64,000 bases of DNA from Paracoccus aerodenitrificans (GTDB lineage: Bacteria; Pseudomonadota; Alphaproteobacteria; Rhodobacterales; Rhodobacteraceae). The translations under genes were made by a program, and so were the position numbers. Shown here piece by piece: positions 35,746 through 45,135 of this stretch; position 1 is the stretch's first letter; each line of letters starts with the position of its first letter. The stretch spans positions 2,108,001 through 2,172,000 of the forward strand of contig NZ_CP115784.1 in NCBI RefSeq assembly GCF_027913215.1. The letters are read 5' to 3'. The notes beneath the pieces were generated by a model. That model worked only from the letters and a program-made list of their open reading frames with translations, had not been told where the DNA came from and did not search any database.

Positions 35746-37032
35746 ATGTCCGCCCCATTACGGCTTGGTATCGCCGGACTCGGCACTGTCGGGATCGGTG
35801 TCGTCAAGATTATCCAGAAACACGCCGATCTTCTGGCGATGCGTTCGGGCCGTGAGGTCACGATTACTGCGGTCAGCGCACGCGACCGGATGAAGAACCG
35901 CGACGCGGATCTGTCCTCTTATATGTGGGTTCAGGACCCGGTCGAGCTGGCGCAGCGCGACGATGTGGATATCTATGTCGAACTGATCGGCGGCGATGCC
36001 GGTGTGGCCCGCGATTCGGTCGAGGCGGCTTTGAAATCCGGCAAGGATGTCGTGACGGCGAACAAGGCTCTGCTGGCGCTGCATGGTCAGGAACTGGCCG
36101 AGATGGCCGAGGCCGAGGGCCGCGTGATCCGCTTTGAAGCCGCCGTCGCCGGAGGCATTCCGGTCATCAAGACGATGACGGAATCGCTTGCGGGCAACAA
36201 GCTGGGCCGGGTCATGGGTGTCATGAACGGGACCTGCAACTATATCCTGACGCGGATGGAAAGCGCCGGTCTGCCCTATGAGGCCGTGTTCGAGGAAGCG
36301 CGGCAGCTTGGCTATCTGGAAGCCGATCCGACGCTGGATGTCGGCGGGATCGACGCGTCGCACAAGCTGGCGATTCTGTCATCCATCGCTTTCGGCACCC
36401 GCGTCGATTTCGGTGCCGTCGAGATCGAAGGGATCGAAAGGGTCAGCATCGACGACATCCGCCGCGCCGCCGATATGGGCTATCGCATCAAGTTGCTTGG
36501 CGTGTCGCAGATGACTCCGCGCGGGCTTGAGCAGCGCATGTCTCCGTGTCTGGTCCCCGCCGACAGCCCGATCGGTCAGTTGCAGGGCGGCACGAATATG
36601 GTCGTGATTGAGGGCGACTCGGTCGGCCAGATCGTGCTGCGCGGCGCCGGTGCAGGCGAAGGACCGACCGCAAGCGCAGTGATGTCCGATATCGTCGAGC
36701 TTGCACGCGGTGTCCGCGTCCCGATCTTCGGTCAGCCAGCCTCTGGCCTGACCAGGGCGCAACCGGCCCGCACAGCGGTACCCGCCGCCTATTATCTGCG
36801 GCTGGCTTTGCTGGACAAACCCGGTGCGCTTGCGAAAGTGGCGAATATTCTTGGCGATGCGGGGATCTCGATCCACCGCATGCGGCAATATGATCATGAG
36901 GGCGGTCCGGCTCCGGTGCTGATTGTGACGCATAAGACGACGCCCGATGCCATCGACCACGCAATCGAGATGCTGCCCGGCACGGGCGTGATCGCCGAAG
37001 ATCCGGTAGAGCTTCGTATCGAGGAAGTCTGA
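35746..37032 (+). CDS. hom: Homoserine dehydrogenase
   Basis: 428 residues. It reduces aspartate semialdehyde to homoserine on the way to threonine and methionine. It has an N-terminal Rossmann motif GIAGLGTVGIGVVKII, the catalytic region VTANKALLALHG...VAGGIPVIKTMTESL, NGTCNYILTRM, LGYLEADPTLDVGGIDA.HKLAIL, and a C-terminal ACT domain (YYLRLALLDKPGALAKVANILGDAGISI), the usual threonine-sensing part. GAGAGG upstream of the ATG is the ribosome site. Confidence 0.95.
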   Translation: MSAPLRLGIAGLGTVGIGVVKIIQKHADLLAMRSGREVTITAVSARDRMKNRDADLSSYMWVQDPVELAQRDDVDIYVELIGGDAGVARDSVEAALKSGKDVVTANKALLALHGQELAEMAEAEGRVIRFEAAVAGGIPVIKTMTESLAGNKLGRVMGVMNGTCNYILTRMESAGLPYEAVFEEARQLGYLEADPTLDVGGIDASHKLAILSSIAFGTRVDFGAVEIEGIERVSIDDIRRAADMGYRIKLLGVSQMTPRGLEQRMSPCLVPADSPIGQLQGGTNMVVIEGDSVGQIVLRGAGAGEGPTASAVMSDIVELARGVRVPIFGQPASGLTRAQPARTAVPAAYYLRLALLDKPGALAKVANILGDAGISIHRMRQYDHEGGPAPVLIVTHKTTPDAIDHAIEMLPGTGVIAEDPVELRIEEV

Positions 37033-37095
37033 CCCGGATCATCCCCGCTGCGAGATATCCGGCCGGAATGCGGATATCCGTGATAGGCTGCCTCC

Positions 37096-37440
37096 ATGAG
37101 TCGCGCTCAGGTCAATCATATATGCGCCGGTTTCCCGGGGGCAGAACATTCCGACCCCTGGGGCGGCGGGCATGATTGCTGGAAAGTCGGCAATAAGATC
37201 TTCGCGCTGATCGGAATGCGCGAGGACCGTGTGTCGGTGAAATGCCGCGATATCGACACCGCAGCAATGCTGATTGAGGCGGGTGTAGCTGTAAAGGCAC
37301 CTTATATGCATCGCAGTTGGGTCGCCCTGCCCTGCGATGCCCCGCCCGATGAGCTGGAGCACCGGATCGCCCAGTCATATGAGCTGATCCGGAGTTCCCT
37401 GCCGAAAAAACTTCAGGCGGGGCTGGCGAACGGGGTCTGA
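37096..37440 (+). CDS. MmcQ/YjbR family protein
   Basis: 114 residues of the MmcQ/YjbR fold: CAGFPGAEHSDPWGGGHDCWKVGNKIFALIG, then KCRDIDTAAML and MHRSWVALPCD. These have a CyaY-like, double-wing DNA-binding-like fold; the role is unclear in most bacteria. It is 63 bp after hom and ends 33 bp before the convergent ABC ATPase gene. Confidence 0.8.
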   Translation: MSRAQVNHICAGFPGAEHSDPWGGGHDCWKVGNKIFALIGMREDRVSVKCRDIDTAAMLIEAGVAVKAPYMHRSWVALPCDAPPDELEHRIAQSYELIRSSLPKKLQAGLANGV

Positions 37441-37473
37441 GACCCGGCGTGCCCGCCTCGGTCGCCTTTGCTT

Positions 37474-38658
37474 TTATCTGAACAGGATCAGACTCGAGGG
37501 CGACCAGCCAACCGTGCAGCGCGTCCCCACATCGGGGATATCGCGGCCGAACACGTTGCGCATGGAAATGCGGACCGGTTCCGAGGTGGTGCCGTCCTCT
37601 TCATCCAGCCGCACATCGTAATAGGTCATGTCGCCGTAATAGACGACCTCATCGATCACCCCGCCATTCAGGCGCGGGGCGGTCTGGCTTTGCCCCTCGG
37701 GAAAAACATTGACCGCTTCGGGGCGGAAACCGACCATCGGCGCATCATCCTGATCCCCCTTGCTGGCGATCTGTTGCGCGGGGATTTCGATTTCACCCAT
37801 GCCTTCGACATCGACACGGGCCATGCCGTCCTGTTCGGAAAGAATCGTCGCGGGCAGAAAATTCATCACCCCGATGAAATCCGCCACACGGCGACTGACC
37901 GGGCGGGCATAGAGCGATTCCGGTTCGTCAAGCTGAGCGATGCCGCCATCGAACATCACCGCGATCCGGTCGGACATGACAAGGGCCTCTTCCTGATCAT
38001 GCGTGACCAGAACGAAGGTAATGCCGACCTGACGCTGCAGCTTAATCAGTTCGACCTGCATCTGCTCGCGCATCTTGCGGTCGAGCGCGGAAAGAGGTTC
38101 GTCCAGCAGCAGCACTTTGGGCTTCAGGATCAGCGCCCGCGCCAGAGCCACGCGCTGACGCTGCCCGCCGGACAGGGCATGCGCGGCCCGCTTGCCATAG
38201 CCGGTCAGCCCGACCATTTTCAGCGCCTCTTCCACGGCGGCAGATTTTTCGGCCTTGGATCGTGGGTCGCGACGCAGGCCGAAGGCGACATTTTCCGCCA
38301 CCGTCAGATGAGGAAAAATCGCATAGGACTGGAAGACCATATTGGTAGGCCGCTTATTTGCGGGGACATCGGCCATATCCTTGCCGTCGATCAGGACAAC
38401 ACCGTCCGAAATATCTTCAAACCCCGCAATCGTCCGAAGAAGCGTGGTCTTGCCGCAGCCCGAAGGGCCGAGAAGGGAAAAGAACTCTCCTTCCCGGATG
38501 GTCAGGTCGATCCCGCGCAGCGCGTGATATTCGCCGTAATATTTATGAACACCCCGGCATTCGATCATCGCTTTGGCCGCCTGCAACTCGGCATAGCGGT
38601 CGGAGGATCTGGACTGGCGCGGCGCCGAGCTTGCCTGAATTTCGGTCGTTTCGGTCAA
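37474..38658 (-). CDS. ABC transporter ATP-binding protein (PotA-like)
   Basis: 394 residues. Walker A GPSGCGKTT, Q-loop FQSYAIFPHLTV, signature LSGGQRQRVALARAL, Walker B VLLLDEPLSALD, then H-loop VTHDQEEAL. The extra C-terminal TOBE domain (about 290-390) is typical of PotA/FbpC-type importers. It overlaps the upstream permease gene (4 bp), completing an ATPase plus two-permease set like PotABC. The C-terminal regulatory domain is complete. Spermidine/putrescine is the likeliest substrate class, but this is not certain without a binding protein. Confidence 0.9.
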   Translation of the reverse strand: MTETTEIQASSAPRQSRSSDRYAELQAAKAMIECRGVHKYYGEYHALRGIDLTIREGEFFSLLGPSGCGKTTLLRTIAGFEDISDGVVLIDGKDMADVPANKRPTNMVFQSYAIFPHLTVAENVAFGLRRDPRSKAEKSAAVEEALKMVGLTGYGKRAAHALSGGQRQRVALARALILKPKVLLLDEPLSALDRKMREQMQVELIKLQRQVGITFVLVTHDQEEALVMSDRIAVMFDGGIAQLDEPESLYARPVSRRVADFIGVMNFLPATILSEQDGMARVDVEGMGEIEIPAQQIASKGDQDDAPMVGFRPEAVNVFPEGQSQTAPRLNGGVIDEVVYYGDMTYYDVRLDEEDGTTSEPVRISMRNVFGRDIPDVGTRCTVGWSPSSLILFR

Positions 38659-39461
38659 ATGAGGCCTCCGGTATTCGTCTGGCCGGTGCGGGCAGCCCCG
38701 CGGCGGCGGAAATATTCTGCGATGGTCAGCAACAGGATCGAGACGCCCACCAGCACGGTGCCAAGCGCCATGATCACCGGCACCGATTTAGGAAAGCGAA
38801 GCTGGCTGAAGATATAGGTCGGCAAGGTCGGTTCGTTGCCGGACAGGAAATAGGCGATGATGAACTCATCGAGGCTGATGGTGAAGCTCATCAGCAGCGA
38901 GGAAATAATACCCGGCATCACAAGCGGCAGGATGACCAGACGAAACGCGCTCCATTTGGTTTCGCCCAGATCATAGGCGGCTTCCTCCAGCGAGCGGTCA
39001 AGCGAGTTGAACGCGGTGGTCAGGATCACGATGGCATAGGGCATGCACAGCAGGACATGGCCAAGGATCACCGTGAAGACCGAAAGCTGCAGCCCGATCG
39101 CCAGCAGGACCACCAGCAGCGACATGGCGATGATAATTTCGGGCAGGACCAGCGGCAGCATGATCAGCCCCATCACGCCGGGCTTGCCCGGGAAATTGAA
39201 CCGGGTCGAGGCGCGGGCCGCGAAAATCCCCAGACAGGTCGCCAGCACCGATGAGCTGATCGCGATAATCATCGAGTTGATGAACGCGTTGCGCAGCGTC
39301 TGGTCAGCCATCATCGCGCTGAACCAGTCCGTCGTGAACCCTCTCAGCGGAAAGGCGATGACGGTGCCGGAGTTGAAGGCAAAAAGCGGCAGAAGCAGGA
39401 TCGGCGCATAGAGAAACAGCAGATACAGCACCGTATAGATACGCAGCCCATTGCCCTTCAT
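38655..39461 (-). CDS. ABC transporter permease (PotC-like)
   Basis: 268 residues, six transmembrane helices, with the binding-protein-dependent transport motif EEAAYDLGETKWSAFRLVILPLVMPGI (EAA loop) that docks with the ATPase. Resembles PotC/PotI. Overlaps both neighbours by 4 bp (ATGA), so the three ABC genes form one coupled unit. Confidence 0.88.
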   Translation of the reverse strand: MKGNGLRIYTVLYLLFLYAPILLLPLFAFNSGTVIAFPLRGFTTDWFSAMMADQTLRNAFINSMIIAISSSVLATCLGIFAARASTRFNFPGKPGVMGLIMLPLVLPEIIIAMSLLVVLLAIGLQLSVFTVILGHVLLCMPYAIVILTTAFNSLDRSLEEAAYDLGETKWSAFRLVILPLVMPGIISSLLMSFTISLDEFIIAYFLSGNEPTLPTYIFSQLRFPKSVPVIMALGTVLVGVSILLLTIAEYFRRRGAARTGQTNTGGLI

Positions 39462-40330
39462 TGTCTCACCTTCAGAAAGCGGCGGTTCAGCAGGATGAAC
39501 ACCAGACTGATAGCAGCGACGATCAGCATCGCCGTAATCGCCAGCGCCGATCCCATCGGTTTGTTGTCAAGCGGCAGCATATTGGCCTGCACCATATTGG
39601 CGACCATCGGGACCTTGCCGCCGCCGATCAGTTCGGGCGTGACGTAATCCCCGATAGTCGGAATGAACACGATCAGTGTCGCCGCCACCACGCCGGGCAT
39701 GGCCAGCGGCAGCGTCACCCGCCAGAAAGTCATCAGCCGCGATTCCCCAAGATCACGCCCCGCCTCCAGCAACGAACGGTCGATTTTCTCAAGCGCGACA
39801 TAGATCGGCAGGATCGCGAAAGGCGCATAGGCATGGGCCAGCGTGATGACCATCGCCTGCACATTGAACAGCAGGTTGCTGAGCGGTTCGGAAATGATGT
39901 GAAGCTGCAGCAGGACCGAGTTCACGACACCGTTTTCCGCCAGAATCGCTTTCCACAGAAACACCCGGATCAGATAAGAGGTCCAGAACGGGATGGTGAT
40001 CAGAAACAGCCACATCGATTTGCGTTCCTGCCGCACCATGAAGGACAGGAAATAGGCTACCGGAAAGGCCAGAACCACGGTGGCCAGCGTGACCAGCATG
40101 GCGACCAGCAGCGAGCGCAGCATGATCTTGTGAAACACCGGATCGGCAATCACCGTCCGGTAATTATCCAGCGTAAATTCCCGCACCACCTCCAGATAGC
40201 CATCCCGGAAGAAGGAATAAGCCAGAATCGTCATCAGCGGCGCGGCCAGCATAAGCACCGCGTAAATCAATGGTGGCGAGACCATTTTCAGGCCCTGACG
40301 CGCTTCGGCGTCGAAACGGGTGACGGACAT
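39458..40330 (-). CDS. ABC transporter permease (PotB-like)
   Basis: About 290 residues with six membrane helices and the EAA loop LLEAGRDLGESRLMTFWRVTLPLAMPGVV. Resembles PotB/PotH. The ATG at 40330 follows GGAGAGCC and begins MSVTRFDAEARQGL; the longer open frame to 40462 is upstream DNA. It is the first gene of the ABC operon, and the gene for a PotD-type binding protein is absent in the window. Confidence 0.88.
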   Translation of the reverse strand: MSVTRFDAEARQGLKMVSPPLIYAVLMLAAPLMTILAYSFFRDGYLEVVREFTLDNYRTVIADPVFHKIMLRSLLVAMLVTLATVVLAFPVAYFLSFMVRQERKSMWLFLITIPFWTSYLIRVFLWKAILAENGVVNSVLLQLHIISEPLSNLLFNVQAMVITLAHAYAPFAILPIYVALEKIDRSLLEAGRDLGESRLMTFWRVTLPLAMPGVVAATLIVFIPTIGDYVTPELIGGGKVPMVANMVQANMLPLDNKPMGSALAITAMLIVAAISLVFILLNRRFLKVRQ

Positions 40331-40476
40331 CGGCTCTCCGTGAAGGCGCAGTTTCGTCGACTCTATAAACGGAAGCGATGCTTGAAAAGCGGCTTCGACA
40401 TATCCGGTAAACCGGCTGGAAGGTTTCCGGGCGGGCAGAGCCTCTTCAATTCCCCTGCCCATATCTCATTTTTTAA

Positions 40477-41694
<1,218 letters not shown>

Positions 41695-41716
41695 TCCTGC
41701 GGATCCGACCGATTTA

Positions 41717-41743
41717 GGGGGCGCTTTTCGGGGCGCCCTTTTT
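41717..41743 (+). terminator. Intrinsic terminator after the TakP-like gene
   Basis: GGGCGC (41719-41724) pairs with GCGCCC (41733-41738), extended by G-T pairs, followed by TTTTT (41739-41743), about 23 bp after the stop. Confidence 0.88.
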
Positions 41744-41750
41744 CATGCGC

Positions 41751-42266
41751 TCACATATCGCGATAAGGCGCGGGCATAAACGCCAGGTCGGTCAGATCGT
41801 GACGCGCTCCGGCAGTGGTCAGCATGGCGTGAATTTGCCCGCGATGATGGGTCTGGTGATTGAAAAAATGCACGACCAGCAGCGAGATCGGCTGAGAGTG
41901 GCGCTTGAGTGTTGAACCGGAATACCATTCCAGATCACCGCGCAGCCAGTCCTCGGACACATCACCCGCCCAGTTCAGAATGCGCCTGTCGAAATCGCGC
42001 CGATCGTCGCAGAAGCGGTCCCAATCGGTAATGAGATCACCGGATTCCGCGATCGGCTGTTCCGGCTTCTTCGTCCCGGCAAACCGGCTGAACCACATCA
42101 TGTCAGCCCAATAAAGATGCGACAGAGTCCGCTGGATGGACCCAAAAAACGCACCGCGATCCCGCTTCCTCTCAGCCGCGCTCAGCTCGTCAGCGGCCCT
42201 CAGAATACCGTCATTCTGCCACAGATTATATCGCGCCATCAGCAATACGAAATTTCCGTCGATCAT
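41751..42266 (-). CDS. DinB family protein
   Basis: About 171 residues, a four-helix DinB/YfiT-type protein: MARYNLWQNDGIL, TLSHLYWADMMWFSRFAG, and the C-terminal HFFNHQTHHRGQIHAMLTTAG. His residues in HLYWAD and NHQTHHRG form the usual metal triad. These may be metal-dependent hydrolases or thiol transferases, mostly uncharacterised. The start at 42266 (MIDGNFVL) matches the family; the frame to 42308 is unlikely. Confidence 0.85.
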   Translation of the reverse strand: MIDGNFVLLMARYNLWQNDGILRAADELSAAERKRDRGAFFGSIQRTLSHLYWADMMWFSRFAGTKKPEQPIAESGDLITDWDRFCDDRRDFDRRILNWAGDVSEDWLRGDLEWYSGSTLKRHSQPISLLVVHFFNHQTHHRGQIHAMLTTAGARHDLTDLAFMPAPYRDM

Positions 42267-42383
42267 CCTGATCCTTCCCGCGCCCTGATTTCCTCTGCCT
42301 CCGATCATAGAATCCAGCGCAGATTCGAAACAGACTATTGCGCCATTTTCCCCTTCCCATAATGCGCAATCCCTGCTATGCGC

Positions 42384-42415
42384 CCGGCTTCGGCTTCACC
42401 CTTGGAGGAAGCCGG
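42384..42415 (+). promoter_or_regulatory. Leader hairpin upstream of rplY
   Basis: CCGGCTTC (42384-42391) pairs perfectly with GAAGCCGG (42408-42415) across a 16-nt loop; a second GGCTTC inside the loop could compete for the same partner. It ends 21 bp before the rplY start, just upstream of AAAGGA. Possibly an L25 autoregulatory element or a processing site. Confidence 0.45.
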
Positions 42416-42436
42416 TTAACCTGAAAGGAATATATC

Positions 42437-43108
42437 ATGGCCAAAGAGATCCCAGATCTGGTGGCCGAGGCACGTACGGGGACAGGCAAGGGGGCCGCCC
42501 GTCAAGCTCGCCGTAACGGCAAGGTGCCCGGCATTGTTTATGGCGACGGCAAAGACCCGCTCGCCGTTCAGTTCGACTTCAACCAGCTTCTGACCAAGCT
42601 GCGCGCCGGTCGCTTCATGTCCACGCTGTGGAACATGAAAGTCGACGGTCAGGAAGACGTACGCGTCATCTGCCGCGGCGTTCAGAAGGATGTGGTGAAG
42701 GACCTGCCGACGCATATCGACTTCATGCGCCTGCGTCGCACCTCTAAAGTGAACCTGTTCATTCATGTCGAGTTCATCAACGAAGACAAGGCTCCCGGCC
42801 TGAAGCGTGGCGGTACGCTGGTGACCGTGCGCCCGGAAGTGGAACTGCGCGTGACCGCAGGCGACATTCCGGAAAGCATCGTTGTCGATCTGGAAGGCAA
42901 GGAAATCGGCGACTCGATCCATATCGAGGATGTCAAACTGCCTGCCGGTGCGAAGCCCACGACCGACCGGAATTTCGTGATTGCAAATATCGCCGCTCCG
43001 TCGGCCCTGGTCTCTGAAGAAGCAGAGGAAGGCGCTGATGAAGGCGATGCAACTGCGGACACCGCAGCCGAGGAAGGCAGCGAAGAAGGCGGCAACACCG
43101 AAGAGTGA
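42437..43108 (+). CDS. rplY: 50S ribosomal protein L25 (Ctc family)
   Basis: 223 residues. It is the long, two-domain form: the L25 domain ([32 protein letters not shown]) binds 5S rRNA, and the TL5/Ctc C-terminal beta domain (VFIN-like [40 protein letters not shown]) follows. The acidic tail (about 193-223) is family-typical. Ribosome site AAAGGA. pth, which often follows rplY, is not here; a terminator does. Confidence 0.94.
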   Translation: MAKEIPDLVAEARTGTGKGAARQARRNGKVPGIVYGDGKDPLAVQFDFNQLLTKLRAGRFMSTLWNMKVDGQEDVRVICRGVQKDVVKDLPTHIDFMRLRRTSKVNLFIHVEFINEDKAPGLKRGGTLVTVRPEVELRVTAGDIPESIVVDLEGKEIGDSIHIEDVKLPAGAKPTTDRNFVIANIAAPSALVSEEAEEGADEGDATADTAAEEGSEEGGNTEE

Positions 43109-43136
43109 TTGCAAGCCAACTTTCGGCAAAGATAGC

Positions 43137-43164
43137 AAAACGGCGTCTTCGGACGCCGTTTTTT
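43137..43164 (+). terminator. Intrinsic terminator after rplY
   Basis: AAAACGGCGTC-TTCG-GACGCCGTTTT is an 11-bp stem capped by a stable UUCG tetraloop and continuing into TTTTTT, 28 bp after the stop. Confidence 0.96.
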
Positions 43165-43241
43165 ATTGACGTTCCGGCTTAAGGTGACAGCCAGTGAAGA
43201 TGCCGCGACGACGCGCAGGTCATGCAGAGCGCAATCCCGGA

Positions 43242-45131
43242 TCAGTCCTTCAGCACATGTTCAGGCTCGGGGTCGTCGCTATCCGGCACTATCGGTCCGG
43301 CCGCAGGACCGTGGGAAAACCGGTCCATCAAGGCAGCTTCCAGTTCCTGATTCACCCGCCGCGTGCGCTCGATATAGGCTTCATTGGACTCGGTGGGTAA
43401 TGCAGGGTCCCAAAGCTCGGCCAGTTCGCGCAGGCTGGCGCGGTCTATCTTATAGAAAATCGCCTCTGCCTCATGGGCTTCGTATTCCGAGAACCCCGCA
43501 TTCTCCAGCACATAGCGGCCCACCCTCAGGCTGGAATCGAACATCTCGCGGACAATGTGATCGGCTCCTGCGGCGTAGAGGCTGTAGACGGTGATCCTGT
43601 CCCTCGCCCGCGCGATGATTTTCAGATCGGGGCGCTTCTCACGGGCATAGCGGACCAGCTTGATATTGCTTTCCGGGTTATCCATCGCCGCGACAATTAT
43701 ACGGGCCTTGTCCAGCCCGGCAGCAGCCAGAATCTCGGGTCGGGTGGGATCGCCGAAATACCCCTTGAAGCCGAAACGGCGCATCAGCTGGATCAGTTTC
43801 AGATCGTGATCCAGAACCGTGGTGCTAAGACCGGAATGCGTGACCAGCCGGTTCACCACCTGCCCGAAACGCCCGATACCGGCAATGATAATCGGCTGCT
43901 GGTCGTCGATATCGTCCGGCCCCTGCGCCTCTCCGCCCCCATCCGAGATACGGCGGCTGATCTGGTCATTCACGATGAACAGAAGCGGCGTGATCAGCAT
44001 CGACAGGGCGATCACCAGCAGAAACCCCTGCGCCAGCCTGTCGGGCAGAACCCGCAACGCGACGGCATAGGAGATCAGAACGAAGCCGAACTCACCCGCC
44101 TGCGCCAGGGACAGCGTAAACAGCGCCCGGTCACGGGCGGGCAGTTGGGCCGAACGCGCGATCAGATGCAGCACCCCGGCCTTGATCCCGATCAGCACCA
44201 GCGTCACCGCGATCACCAGCACCGGCATTTCCGCGAAAAGGTTGAAATCCATCCCCGCACCAACGGTGATGAAGAACAGCCCCAGAAGCAGCCCCTTGAA
44301 CGGCTCGATCTGGGATTCGAGTTCGTGCCGGAACTCGGACCCCGCCAGCATCACTCCGGCAAGGAACGTGCCAAGCGCCGGGGACAGACCCACGAAGCTC
44401 ATCAGCGAGGCGATGCCCACCACGATGAACAGAGCCATGATCGTATCCATTTCTCGCAACCGGGCCGAGTGCACGAACCGGAACAGCGGGCGGATGGCGT
44501 AATTCCCGATCAGCACAACCACGGCGATGGCGCCAAGCGTCACAAGCGCCGCCCCCCAACCCGGAAGCTGCGCCATGAATGCGCCTCCGACCGAATCTTC
44601 CCCTGCGGCCCTGCCACCGGATTGCGCCAGAAGCGGCATCAGCGCCAGCATCGGAATGACCGCGATATCCTGAGTCAACAGCACGGCAAAGGCATCGCGT
44701 CCACCGCGCGTATGCATCAGGTTCTTTTCGGACAGGGTTTGCAGAACGATTGCGGTCGAGCTCAGCGACAGGATCATCCCAAGTGCAAGAGAGACCTGCC
44801 ATGTCTGGTTCAGCGCCAGAGTCACGCCGAAAATCAGCCCCAGAGTCACCAGTATCTGGAACCCGCCAAGCCCGATCAGACGCTTGCGCATCCCCCAAAG
44901 CGCACGCGGTTCCAGCTCAAGCCCGATGATGAACAGCATCATCACCACGCCGAATTCCGCGAAATGCTGAAGGTCCTTGACCTCTCCCCCGGCCAGACCG
45001 AGCACCGGGCCGATAACGATCCCCGCGATCAGATAGCCGAGAACCGACCCCAGCCCCAGCCGGGTCGAGACCGGCACTGCAATGATCATCGTCAGAAGAT
45101 AGACGGTCGCAAGTAGCAGGAAGTCGGACAT
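43242..45131 (-). CDS. Kef-type CPA2 cation/proton antiporter
   Basis: 629 residues. A 12-13-helix Na+/H+ exchanger domain (VYLLTMIIAVPVSTRLGLGSVLGYLIAG, LFIIGLELEPRALW, SLSSTAIVLQ) is followed by a cytosolic TrkA-N/RCK domain from about 415 with IIAGIGRFGQVVNRL and NPESNIKLVRYAREKRP. KefB/KefC-type proteins export K+ when gated by glutathione adducts; the gating residues cannot be confirmed by eye. The gene starts 4 bp after the stop of the PilM/PilP-like gene and is probably cotranscribed. Confidence 0.9.
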   Translation of the reverse strand: MSDFLLLATVYLLTMIIAVPVSTRLGLGSVLGYLIAGIVIGPVLGLAGGEVKDLQHFAEFGVVMMLFIIGLELEPRALWGMRKRLIGLGGFQILVTLGLIFGVTLALNQTWQVSLALGMILSLSSTAIVLQTLSEKNLMHTRGGRDAFAVLLTQDIAVIPMLALMPLLAQSGGRAAGEDSVGGAFMAQLPGWGAALVTLGAIAVVVLIGNYAIRPLFRFVHSARLREMDTIMALFIVVGIASLMSFVGLSPALGTFLAGVMLAGSEFRHELESQIEPFKGLLLGLFFITVGAGMDFNLFAEMPVLVIAVTLVLIGIKAGVLHLIARSAQLPARDRALFTLSLAQAGEFGFVLISYAVALRVLPDRLAQGFLLVIALSMLITPLLFIVNDQISRRISDGGGEAQGPDDIDDQQPIIIAGIGRFGQVVNRLVTHSGLSTTVLDHDLKLIQLMRRFGFKGYFGDPTRPEILAAAGLDKARIIVAAMDNPESNIKLVRYAREKRPDLKIIARARDRITVYSLYAAGADHIVREMFDSSLRVGRYVLENAGFSEYEAHEAEAIFYKIDRASLRELAELWDPALPTESNEAYIERTRRVNQELEAALMDRFSHGPAAGPIVPDSDDPEPEHVLKD

Positions 45132-45135
45132 GGGA

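Noticed and set aside
43473..45116. 547-codon plus-strand open frame opposite the Kef-type antiporter
   Set aside because: Composition (Gln/His/Arg-rich) and lack of ribosome site mark it as an antisense shadow.
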